Assembly: GCA_963759955.1 (NCBI GenBank)
Contig: CAVXCA010000056.1
Location: forward strand, 62,001 to 126,000
Length of the DNA: 64,000 nucleotides
Direction: 5' to 3'
DNA from: Roseiarcus sp963759955
Lineage (GTDB): Bacteria; Pseudomonadota; Alphaproteobacteria; Rhizobiales; Beijerinckiaceae
Shown here one piece after another: positions 25,912 to 33,250 of the stretch; position 1 is the stretch's first letter, and the number at the start of each line of letters is the position of its first letter. Both the position numbers and the translations under genes were made by a program. The notes beneath the pieces were generated by a model that saw only the letters and a program-made list of their open reading frames with translations, made no database searches and was not told the DNA's origin.

Positions 25912-27237
25912 TCAACCCTTGGCGGTTCTGCGGCGATAGAAGGTGTCGAGGCCGACGGCGCCGACCAACACGACGCCCACGACCATTTGCTGGAACGCCG
26001 AGTCGAAGCCGAGCAGCACCATGCCGGACTGCAACGACTGGATGACCAGCGCGCCGATCAGCGCGCCGTAGATCGTGCCGACCCCGCCCATCAGCGAAGT
26101 GCCGCCGATGACCGCGGCGGCGATGACGTAAAGCTCCTCGAACTGCCCGAGAACGTTGGTCGCCGAATCCAGACGCGCCGACTCGATGCACCCGGAGATC
26201 GCAGCCAGCATGCCCATCAAGGCGAAGACCAGCACCGTGATCCTCTTGGTGTTGATGCCGGCGAGTTCCGCCGCCTCGGGATTGCCGCCGATCGCATAGA
26301 CGTAGCGGCCGAAGCGGGTGCGCTTGGACATGAAGGTCATCACGACGCCGGCGACCAGCGCCATCAACACCGGGATCGCATAGCCGGTCGGGATAAACAG
26401 GCCGCCTTCTGGGGCGACAATATTATGTGCGGCCGCATAGTTCGCTGCGACGCGTTCGGGCCACGGATAGTCGTTGACGACCCAGGTCGCGCCAAGCGCG
26501 AAGAAACAGCCGATCGCCGCCAGCGTCACTTCCGCCCACATCGGACGCAGAGGAAAATTGTAGCGCATGCGCCGCCGGCGCCCGGCGTAGAGGCCGATCA
26601 TGATGCCGATGCAGGCGAGAAAGCCCAAAGCCCAACTCGCGACGGCGCCGATGGAGCCGAGCGGGCCGCCGCCCATCAGGGAGAAGCGATCGTCGAGCGG
26701 GGCGATCGTCTGCCCGGTCGTCACCCACCACGCCGCGCCGCGCCAGAACAATTGTCCCCCCAGCGTAACGATAAAGGCGGGGATGCCGAGATAGGCGACC
26801 AGCGAACCGTGAAACGCGCCGATCGCCGCGCCGACGGCCAAGCCGAGAAAGAGGGTGATGACCCAGATCATCGGGTTATCAAGCCCGAGATACTGCGGCA
26901 GGATGTGAACCTGCGTCACGCCGATGATCGTGGACACGAATCCGAGGATGGCGCCGACCGAGAGGTCGATATGGCGCATGACGATGATCAGCACCATGCC
27001 CGTCGCCATCACCGCGACGGAGGACGTCTGGACGAGAAGATTCCACAGATTGCGCGGCGTCAGGAACAGGCCTTCGCCGTTGAGGATGATCGTGTAGATG
27101 TGAAAGCCGACCCAGATCAGCGCCAGCGCGCCGATCATGCCGATCATGCGGGTGTCGATCTCGGTGGCGCGCAGCAACCTGCGGATCAGTGGTTCAACCG
27201 GCGCTCCGCTCACCGCGCCCGACGTTGTTGCGGACAT
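25912..27237 (-). CDS. xylH: D-xylose ABC transporter, permease
   Basis: A 441-residue inner-membrane permease of the XylH/RbsC family with about ten or more helices (MGMVLIIVMRHIDLSVGAILG, VALVAGVVMTFM and others). Conserved loops include GIPAFIVTLGG and YAIGGNPEAAELAGI. The ATG at 27237 has AGGGGGAG just upstream; the open frame before it is intergenic. Its length fits XylH better than the shorter RbsC. It belongs to xylF-xylH-xylG. Confidence 0.88.
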   Translation of the reverse strand: MSATTSGAVSGAPVEPLIRRLLRATEIDTRMIGMIGALALIWVGFHIYTIILNGEGLFLTPRNLWNLLVQTSSVAVMATGMVLIIVMRHIDLSVGAILGFVSTIIGVTQVHILPQYLGLDNPMIWVITLFLGLAVGAAIGAFHGSLVAYLGIPAFIVTLGGQLFWRGAAWWVTTGQTIAPLDDRFSLMGGGPLGSIGAVASWALGFLACIGIMIGLYAGRRRRMRYNFPLRPMWAEVTLAAIGCFFALGATWVVNDYPWPERVAANYAAAHNIVAPEGGLFIPTGYAIPVLMALVAGVVMTFMSKRTRFGRYVYAIGGNPEAAELAGINTKRITVLVFALMGMLAAISGCIESARLDSATNVLGQFEELYVIAAAVIGGTSLMGGVGTIYGALIGALVIQSLQSGMVLLGFDSAFQQMVVGVVLVGAVGLDTFYRRRTAKG

Positions 27238-27302
27238 GCTCCCCCTCACTCTTCGACTATCGCCATCTCGACACCGCGACCGCAGCAGGGCCTTTTGCAG
27301 AA

Positions 27303-27329
27303 GCCGCGCCGCCTTGCGGGCGACGCGGC
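27303..27329 (-). other. Intergenic stem-loop between xylF and xylH
   Basis: An 11-bp arm GCCGCGTCGCC pairs fully with GGCGGCGCGGC (one G-U) around a 5-nt loop in the 127-bp gap. No T-run follows in the direction of transcription, so it is unlikely to be a full terminator. It probably protects the xylF mRNA 3' end, as the similar choX-choW stem may do. Confidence 0.6.
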
Positions 27330-27364
27330 GTTGATTTGTCTCATCGCCTTTCGGCGCGGTCAAC

Positions 27365-28414
27365 TCACTTGCAATAAGGGGTCGAGGCGGGATTCACGCC
27401 GGCGCAGACTTCCGCCTTGGTGATCCAGCCCTTGTCGACGATGACGTTGAGGTTGGCTTTGGTGACGGCGAGCGGCGTCAGCAGGACGCCGTTGACGGTC
27501 ACGTGCTTGGCTCCGCCCGAGAACGGCTTCACGCCCGGAATATCCGTCATCTTCTTGCCGCTGGCGAGGGCCACCGCCGATTGGCCGGCGAGCTTGCCGA
27601 GATCGCGGGCGTCCTTCCAAATCGAGACGGTCTGGGTGCCCAGAGCGATGCGGTTGATCGCCGCATGGTCGCCGTCCTGACCGGAAACGGGGACGACGCC
27701 CGCCAGGCCTTGCGCCTTGAGGGCGGCGACGACGCCGCCGGCCATGCCGTCGTTCTCGCACACGACCGCATCGACCTTGTTGTTGTTCTTGGTGAGGATC
27801 TGCTCCATGTTCTTTTGCGCGTTGTCGGGCTTCCAGCCGTCGGAGTAGCTTTCGCCGACGTTCTTGATCTTGCCCGCATCCATCGCCGGCTTCAGGACTT
27901 CGGTGATGCCCGAGAACAGGAAGTCGGCGTTCGGATCGCCCTTGTCGCCCTTGATGAAGGCGTAGTTGCCGGCCGGCTTGGCCGCTTCGATCGCCTTCGC
28001 CATCATGCGGCCGACGCCGACGTTGTCGAAGGTCAGATAGAGGGCGTTCGGGCTTTCGATTTCGCGGTCATAGGCGATGACCGGGATGCCTTCGTCGTTG
28101 GCCTTCTTGACCGCCGGAAGAATCGCTTCCGAGTCCATGGCGAGAATGACGAGAACGTTCGCGCCCTTCGAAATCAAGTCTTCGACGTCGGTGAGTTGCT
28201 TGGTGGGCGAGCCCTGTGCGTCGGCGGAGATGTATTTGGCGCCCGACGGCGCGAGGGCGCCCTTGATCGCGGCTTCATCGGTCTTCCAACGCTCTTCCTG
28301 GAAATTTGACCACGACACGCCGACGACGACGTCCTTGGCCATGGCGGCCACGGACGTCATGCTCACTGACGCCAGCAGCGCCGCGCCGAGCAGCAGAGTA
28401 TTGGCTGTTTTCAT
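27365..28414 (-). CDS. xylF: D-xylose ABC transporter, periplasmic binding protein
   Basis: A 349-residue secreted protein with a signal peptide ending near residue 26 (TSVAAMAKD). It follows E. coli XylF along its length: ERWKTDEAAIKGAL, VIAYDREIESPNALYLTFDN, DAVVCENDGMAGG, VSGQDGDHAAINRIALGTQT. It would bind D-xylose in the periplasm for XylH/XylG. GGAGGG lies about 7 nt before the ATG. It is the first structural gene after the regulator; a double palindrome lies in its upstream region. Confidence 0.9.
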   Translation of the reverse strand: MKTANTLLLGAALLASVSMTSVAAMAKDVVVGVSWSNFQEERWKTDEAAIKGALAPSGAKYISADAQGSPTKQLTDVEDLISKGANVLVILAMDSEAILPAVKKANDEGIPVIAYDREIESPNALYLTFDNVGVGRMMAKAIEAAKPAGNYAFIKGDKGDPNADFLFSGITEVLKPAMDAGKIKNVGESYSDGWKPDNAQKNMEQILTKNNNKVDAVVCENDGMAGGVVAALKAQGLAGVVPVSGQDGDHAAINRIALGTQTVSIWKDARDLGKLAGQSAVALASGKKMTDIPGVKPFSGGAKHVTVNGVLLTPLAVTKANLNVIVDKGWITKAEVCAGVNPASTPYCK

Positions 28415-28457
28415 TTTCTTCCCTCCTATTGAGGTCCTCTCGGACCGGCCAAGAACT

Positions 28458-28481
28458 TTGCCTTGGGCAAGCGTTTCGCTT
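28458..28481. promoter_or_regulatory. Two overlapping palindromes upstream of xylF, candidate operators
   Basis: TTGCC-TTG-GGCAA (28458-28470) and AAGCG-TTT-CGCTT (28469-28481) are two perfect 5-bp inverted repeats with 3-bp centres, overlapping by two bases, in the 111-bp gap between the LacI-type regulator and xylF. They lie 44-67 bp upstream of the xylF ATG. LacI-family dimers bind such sites, so these are likely operators. No convincing -10/-35 pair was found. Confidence 0.45.
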
Positions 28482-28525
28482 TCTTATTTCGACGCCGCGA
28501 CAAAGCGACGACGGCGGCGCAAGGC

Positions 28526-29563
28526 CTACGGCAAATTGTCCCTCATCACAATGTCTACGTGTATCTTCTCCTGTTCGGCCAGGATCGGCTCGTTGCGGGC
28601 CAGCGAAAGCAGCACGCGGATCGCGGAACGGGCCTCGTGGCCGGGATCCTGCGCGATCACGGCGTCGATCACGCCGCGCAGCAGACAACGGCGGGTGAAA
28701 TTGGTCACATCGTGGGCGATGAAGACGAGCCGCCCCTCCCGGCCCGCGTCGGCGATCGCCTTGGCAACGCCGGGCGTTCCCGCGCCGACGTTGTAGACGC
28801 CAATCAAATCAGGATGATCCGCCAGCAACCTCGCCATGATGGCTTCGCTGACGTCATCCTGATCCCCTCCCTCAGCGGGATTGAGCGCGTTGAGGCGCGG
28901 ATATTCCAGGCTCAACACCTGATTGAAACCGAAGATCCGCTCGGCGTGATCGCGGAGCGACTGCGACCCGGCGATCAGCGCGATCTTGCCCGAACGCGGC
29001 CTGACGAAGCGGCCGATCAGGGTCGCCGCCGTGCGTCCGGCGGCCACATTGTCGATGCCGACATAATGATGCCGCCTCGAACCCGGCACGTCGGAAACCA
29101 GCGTCACGACCCAGATCCCGCTGGCGACCAGGTCGTCGATGGCGGCGCGCACGCTCTGGTGGTCCAGCGCGACGACGGCGACCCCGTCATAGCGGCCGAC
29201 CAGGGATTCCAGGGTTTCCGCGAGGGCCGCGGGATTGAAGACGTCGGTGATGATCGTTTCCACGGCGGTGCGGCGGGCCGAAAGCCAGCCCGACATTTCC
29301 CCGACCTGATCGAGGATCATCTGCATGAAGATGTTGGAGCCCTGCGGCATCACGAACGCGAACTTGCTGGCGCGCCCGCGCGCGACGTCCGAGGCTGCGG
29401 CGAACGGGCGGAAATCATGCCTCTCGATCGCCTCGCGAACACGTCGCGAGGTGTCGGCGCGCACGCCGCCGCGACCGTGCACCACACGATCGACGGTCGC
29501 GAGGCTAACCCCCGCTTCGCGGGCGATTTCCCTCAACGTCAGGTGACCCGAAAGCGTTTCCAT
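28526..29563 (-). CDS. LacI-family transcriptional regulator of the xylose transporter
   Basis: A 345-residue regulator. The N-terminal LacI helix-turn-helix (LTLREIAREAGVSLATVDRVVHG, residues 8-30) is followed by a periplasmic-binding-like effector domain (FAFVMPQGSNIFMQMILDQV and onward). The binding-protein fold suggests a sugar ligand, probably xylose. The ATG at 29563 is chosen over the upstream in-frame codon at 29587 because it gives the usual short arm before the HTH. It lies directly upstream of xylFHG on the same strand and divergent from the di-haem gene. Confidence 0.87.
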   Translation of the reverse strand: METLSGHLTLREIAREAGVSLATVDRVVHGRGGVRADTSRRVREAIERHDFRPFAAASDVARGRASKFAFVMPQGSNIFMQMILDQVGEMSGWLSARRTAVETIITDVFNPAALAETLESLVGRYDGVAVVALDHQSVRAAIDDLVASGIWVVTLVSDVPGSRRHHYVGIDNVAAGRTAATLIGRFVRPRSGKIALIAGSQSLRDHAERIFGFNQVLSLEYPRLNALNPAEGGDQDDVSEAIMARLLADHPDLIGVYNVGAGTPGVAKAIADAGREGRLVFIAHDVTNFTRRCLLRGVIDAVIAQDPGHEARSAIRVLLSLARNEPILAEQEKIHVDIVMRDNLP

Positions 29564-29745
29564 GTTCGTTGGAATTGATCGTAGCAATCATTCTTGAGGT
29601 ACGCAACTCAAAGTATGACGGGCGCCCGGCCTGCGGCGTCGTCGCGCTTGCGACGGCGGCTTCGGTCATGGCAAGGTCGGGGCATCGCGCAACAACAGCG
29701 CGGCCGGACGAGTTTTGCTCGACTGTGCAACGAGGTGGGCGGGAG

Positions 29746-31167
29746 ATGATCGGACGCGTGGGCCTATCCGCCGCTCTGAGCGCGGTCGTTTGCCTCTGCC
29801 CCGCCGGCGCCGCATTCAGCGGCAGTTGGGACGAGCGCGTCTTTACGTCGCATGTCGATTTCGACGCCGTCGCCGCCGCGGGCCCCTCGGCCATCCCGGC
29901 GCTGATCGAGCGCGGCCGCGTTCTCTTCAGGTCCAAGTTCACCACCGAGGACGGCGCCGGCCGTCCCAAGGCGACGCAGGCGATCATCCCGACGCGGCGC
30001 AAGAACGGCGTCAATCCCCCGTTCACGCGCACCAGCGGCCCCGACTCCAATTCGTGCTTCGGCTGCCACAACGACCCGATCGAGGGCGGAAGCGGCGACG
30101 TCGTCGCCAACGCCTTCGTTTCCGAAGGCTTCGAGAGCGCGCAGTTCGACAATGTCGATCCTTCGTTCTCCAGCGAAAGGCATACGATCGCGCTGACCGG
30201 CGCGGGCCTCGTCGAATTGCTCGGGCGCGAGATGACCGCCGATTTGCAGGCGATCCGCGCCAATGCCGTTGCGAGCGCGCGCACGAGCGGCGCGGAGGTT
30301 CGCGCCGACCTCGTCACCAAGGGCGTGCGTTACGGCTTCATCGTCGCCCATCCCGACGGCGTCGTCGATCTCGACGGCGTCGACGGCGTCGACGCCGATC
30401 TCATCGTGCGTCCTTTCAGCCGCAAGGGCGTGTTCACCTCGCTCAGGCAGTTCACCATCAACGCCCTCAACGCGCATCTCGGCATGGAGGCGGAGGAGCG
30501 CTTCGGCGTGCGCTGGACGGGCAGCCACGACTTCGACGAGAGCGGCGCGCCCGACGCGGTGAGCGCGGGCGACGTTTCCGCGCTGGTGGCGTTCCAGGCG
30601 ACGCTGCCGCCGCCGACCGTCAAGGCCGACCTACCCGAGGACTGGCGAGTCGCCGCCGCGACGGGCGCGAAACAATTCGCATCGCTGGGCTGCACGTCCT
30701 GCCACATTCCCGCCCTACCGCTGAAATCATTGGTCTTCACCGATCCCGCGCCCTACGACATGGCCGGCACGCTGCGCGCCGGCGAAGTCAAGAAGCCGAT
30801 CGTGATCGACCTTTCCCAGCAGCCCTTCGCGCGCCGCCTCGCCAAGAACGACAAGGGCGAGTGGCTCGTCCCGCTTTACAGCGATCTCAAGCGGCACCTG
30901 ATCGTCGACGATCAGGTCAACGCGCTCGGCAACGAATTGCAGGCGCAGCGTTTCGTCGAGCGCGACGTGTTTCAGACCGCGCGCCTGTGGGGGGTCGGCT
31001 CGACCGCGCCCTACGGCCATCGCGGCGACTTCCGCATGCTCGACGAAATCATCGCCGCGCACGGCGGCGACGCGCGTTTCGCGCGCGACGCCTATCTCGC
31101 GCTGGACAAGCCGACGCGCGACTGCGTGATCGCATTCCTGCGCTCGCAGGTCATCGAGGCGCCGTGA
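29746..31167 (+). CDS. Di-haem oxidoreductase (DUF1111/DHOR-type cytochrome c)
   Basis: A 473-residue exported protein with a signal peptide ending near residue 24 (CLCPAGAAFSG). Two haem c sites are present: CFGCH (104-108) and CTSCH (316-320). The layout, with an N-terminal haem domain and a C-terminal peroxidase-like domain (SLGCTSCHIPALPLKS, GVGSTAPYGHRGDFRMLDEII), matches the di-haem oxidoreductase family distantly related to cytochrome c peroxidase. It would act in the periplasm; its substrate is unknown. The stop TGA overlaps the next ATG by one base, so the two are tightly coupled. The upstream 180 bp is the divergent promoter region with the LacI gene. Confidence 0.82.
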   Translation: MIGRVGLSAALSAVVCLCPAGAAFSGSWDERVFTSHVDFDAVAAAGPSAIPALIERGRVLFRSKFTTEDGAGRPKATQAIIPTRRKNGVNPPFTRTSGPDSNSCFGCHNDPIEGGSGDVVANAFVSEGFESAQFDNVDPSFSSERHTIALTGAGLVELLGREMTADLQAIRANAVASARTSGAEVRADLVTKGVRYGFIVAHPDGVVDLDGVDGVDADLIVRPFSRKGVFTSLRQFTINALNAHLGMEAEERFGVRWTGSHDFDESGAPDAVSAGDVSALVAFQATLPPPTVKADLPEDWRVAAATGAKQFASLGCTSCHIPALPLKSLVFTDPAPYDMAGTLRAGEVKKPIVIDLSQQPFARRLAKNDKGEWLVPLYSDLKRHLIVDDQVNALGNELQAQRFVERDVFQTARLWGVGSTAPYGHRGDFRMLDEIIAAHGGDARFARDAYLALDKPTRDCVIAFLRSQVIEAP

Positions 31168-32822
31168 TGCGAACGCTCACCCTAGTCATTCTGCTCTCTC
31201 TTGGGCTGTCTCCCGCCTTCGCCGACGACCCCCGGCCGAAGCCGCTGGGCGACGTGCCGATCTTTCGCGAGGAAGCGAAGGCGGCGGGGATCGACAGCGT
31301 CTACGACGGCCCGTGGGAGTTCTTCGTGGGCGGCGGCGGCGCGGCGTTCGACTGCGACGGCTCCGGCTTCCCCTCGGTGTTCCTCGCCGGCGGCAAGAAC
31401 CGCGCCAAGCTCTACGTCAACAAGTCCAAGGCCGGCGGGCCGCTGAAGTTCGAGCAGAAGCCGCTCGACATCGGCGCCGACCCGAGCCTGCTCGACAACG
31501 TCATCGGCGCCTACCCGATCGACATCGACGGCGACGGCCATATGGACCTGTTCGTGCTGCGGGTGGGGACCAACCTGTTGCTGAAAGGCGGGCCCGACTG
31601 CACGTTCACCCTCGCCAACAAGGAGTGGGGGTTCGACGGCGACGCGGGCTGGACGACTTCGTTCGCCGCCGAATGGGAGAAGGGCGAGAAGTTCCCGACC
31701 TTCGCCGTCGGCCATTACGTCGACCGCGACGCGCCGGGCTCGCCCTGGGGCACCTGCCAAGACAATTCGCTCTACCGCCCGCAGCCCGGCGACAAGCCCG
31801 ACTACTCCCAGCGGACGCCGCTGGCGCCCGGCTTCTGCGCGCTCTCGATGCTGTTCACCGACTGGAACCGCTCGGGCACGCCCTCGCTTCGCGTCTCCAA
31901 CGACCGGCAATATTACCGCGGCGGCGAAGAGCAGATGTGGCGCATTGAACCCGGCAAGACGCCGCGCCTCTACGGCCGCGCCGACGGCTGGCGGCATGTC
32001 ACGATCTTCGGCATGGGCATCGCCGAGGGCGACGTCGACGGCTCGGGCTTTCCGCAATACGCGCTGACCTCGATGGGCGACACCAAGCTGCAGAAGCTCG
32101 ACCCCGACGAGGCCGGCCGCGGCGAATTCCCCATCTATCGCGACATCGCGGGCGAGGTCGGCGCGACCGCGCACATTCCCTACGCGGGCGGCGATCGGCG
32201 CCCCTCGACCGGATGGCAATCCGAATTCGCCGATTTCAACAACGCCGGGCTGCTCGACCTATTCATCTCCAAGGGCAATCTCTCACAGATGCAAGACTTC
32301 GCCGCCTACGACCCCGACAACCTGCTGCTCGGGCAATGGAACGGCAAGTTCGCCGAGGCCGGCGACCTCGCCGGCATCGCCCTCAATCGCACCGGCCGCG
32401 GAGCTTTGATCGCCGATTTCAATCTCGACGGCATGCTCGACATCCTCGCCGTCAACCGCGGCGGGCCGGCGAGCCTGTTCCGCAACACCGGCGCCGACGA
32501 CGGCGCGGGCGGCGTGAGGCCGATGGGCAATTGGAGCGAAATCCGCCTCGTCGAGCCCAATCCCAACCGCAACGCCGTCGGCGCCAAGATCGCCGTCAAG
32601 ATCGGAACCCGCACGCTGATCCGCACCGTCCAGGTCGGCGGCGGCGACGCCTCGGGCCACGCCGGCTGGGTCCACGTCGGACTCGGAACCGCCGAGCGCG
32701 CCGAAATCCGCGTGCAATGGCCCGACGGCGAATGGAGCTATCCCTACCGCGTGTTCGCCAATCAGTTCGTGGTGCTCGACCGGACGAAGGCGCAAGCGGA
32801 CTATTGGTATCCGGGAAGGTAG
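31167..32822 (+). CDS. Secreted FG-GAP/VCBS repeat protein with ASPIC/UnbV domain (CRTAC1-like)
   Basis: A 551-residue exported protein with a signal peptide ending near residue 20 (LSPAFA). At least four calcium-loop-like FG-GAP/VCBS repeats are visible: DIDGDGHMDLFV, DVDGSGFPQYAL, DFNNAGLLDLFI and DFNLDGMLDILAV. The C-terminus is an ASPIC/UnbV domain (VGAKIAVKIGTRTLIRTVQVGGG, IRVQWPDGEWSYPYRV). Such proteins are expected to form a beta-propeller outside the cytoplasm. Coupling to a di-haem enzyme suggests a joint periplasmic role, but the function is unknown. The start overlaps the preceding stop (TGATG). Confidence 0.82.
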   Translation: MRTLTLVILLSLGLSPAFADDPRPKPLGDVPIFREEAKAAGIDSVYDGPWEFFVGGGGAAFDCDGSGFPSVFLAGGKNRAKLYVNKSKAGGPLKFEQKPLDIGADPSLLDNVIGAYPIDIDGDGHMDLFVLRVGTNLLLKGGPDCTFTLANKEWGFDGDAGWTTSFAAEWEKGEKFPTFAVGHYVDRDAPGSPWGTCQDNSLYRPQPGDKPDYSQRTPLAPGFCALSMLFTDWNRSGTPSLRVSNDRQYYRGGEEQMWRIEPGKTPRLYGRADGWRHVTIFGMGIAEGDVDGSGFPQYALTSMGDTKLQKLDPDEAGRGEFPIYRDIAGEVGATAHIPYAGGDRRPSTGWQSEFADFNNAGLLDLFISKGNLSQMQDFAAYDPDNLLLGQWNGKFAEAGDLAGIALNRTGRGALIADFNLDGMLDILAVNRGGPASLFRNTGADDGAGGVRPMGNWSEIRLVEPNPNRNAVGAKIAVKIGTRTLIRTVQVGGGDASGHAGWVHVGLGTAERAEIRVQWPDGEWSYPYRVFANQFVVLDRTKAQADYWYPGR

Positions 32823-32847
32823 GGGCGCAAGCGAACCCAAGCGAGGC

Positions 32848-32941
32848 GCCGTCAAACGGCTCGTCAAGCTTCGTCAAGCCGCGTCAAGTTTCGTCAAGCG
32901 ATGTCAAACGATGTCAAGCGACGTCAAGGGTTCTCTTGACG
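32848..32941. repeat. Decamer-phased GTCAAR repeat array
   Basis: GTCAAG or GTCAAA starts at 32851, then at exactly 10-bp steps at 32863, 32873, 32883, 32893, 32903, 32913 and 32923. The other four bases of each unit vary (CTTC, CCGC, TTTC, CGAT and so on). The first copy lies in a palindrome GCCGT-CAA-ACGGC; the last forms CGTCAAG-GGTTCT-CTTGACG with a reversed copy. One helical turn per unit puts every motif on the same DNA face. It lies 26 bp after the CRTAC1-like gene. The rest of 32823-33250 shows only one TTGACA at 32980 and no gene. Confidence 0.85.
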
Positions 32942-33250
32942 GCTTGTTGTGTGATTTCAACGGCTTATCGCGAGGACACTTGACAATTGCTCCTTCGCGC
33001 AAATTCTTCGTGTCGTCGGGCGGGCTCGGCTGAAGCGAACGAAGCCTCGTTGCATCGGAAAATCATAGCGCGATTTCCGGCGTCCCCAAAGACATTGTCG
33101 GGTTCGACGTTTCGCCGATCGCGCCCGGACGTTCGTGACCGACGCGCCGCGGCGGCGGCCTGCGCCGCGCCAGGTTCGGCGGGGAGCGCCGCTACGCGAT
33201 CGAGAAGGGCCGGCGAGCCGTGCGACCGACCGATCGCCCTCCCTCCGGAG

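Noticed and set aside
29715..31166. A possible 1,035-residue protein covering both the di-haem and the FG-GAP genes
   Set aside because: The first 484 codons are a shadow frame of the di-haem gene, which has two CxxCH motifs and a signal peptide in its own frame; a clean signal peptide starts the FG-GAP protein at 31167.
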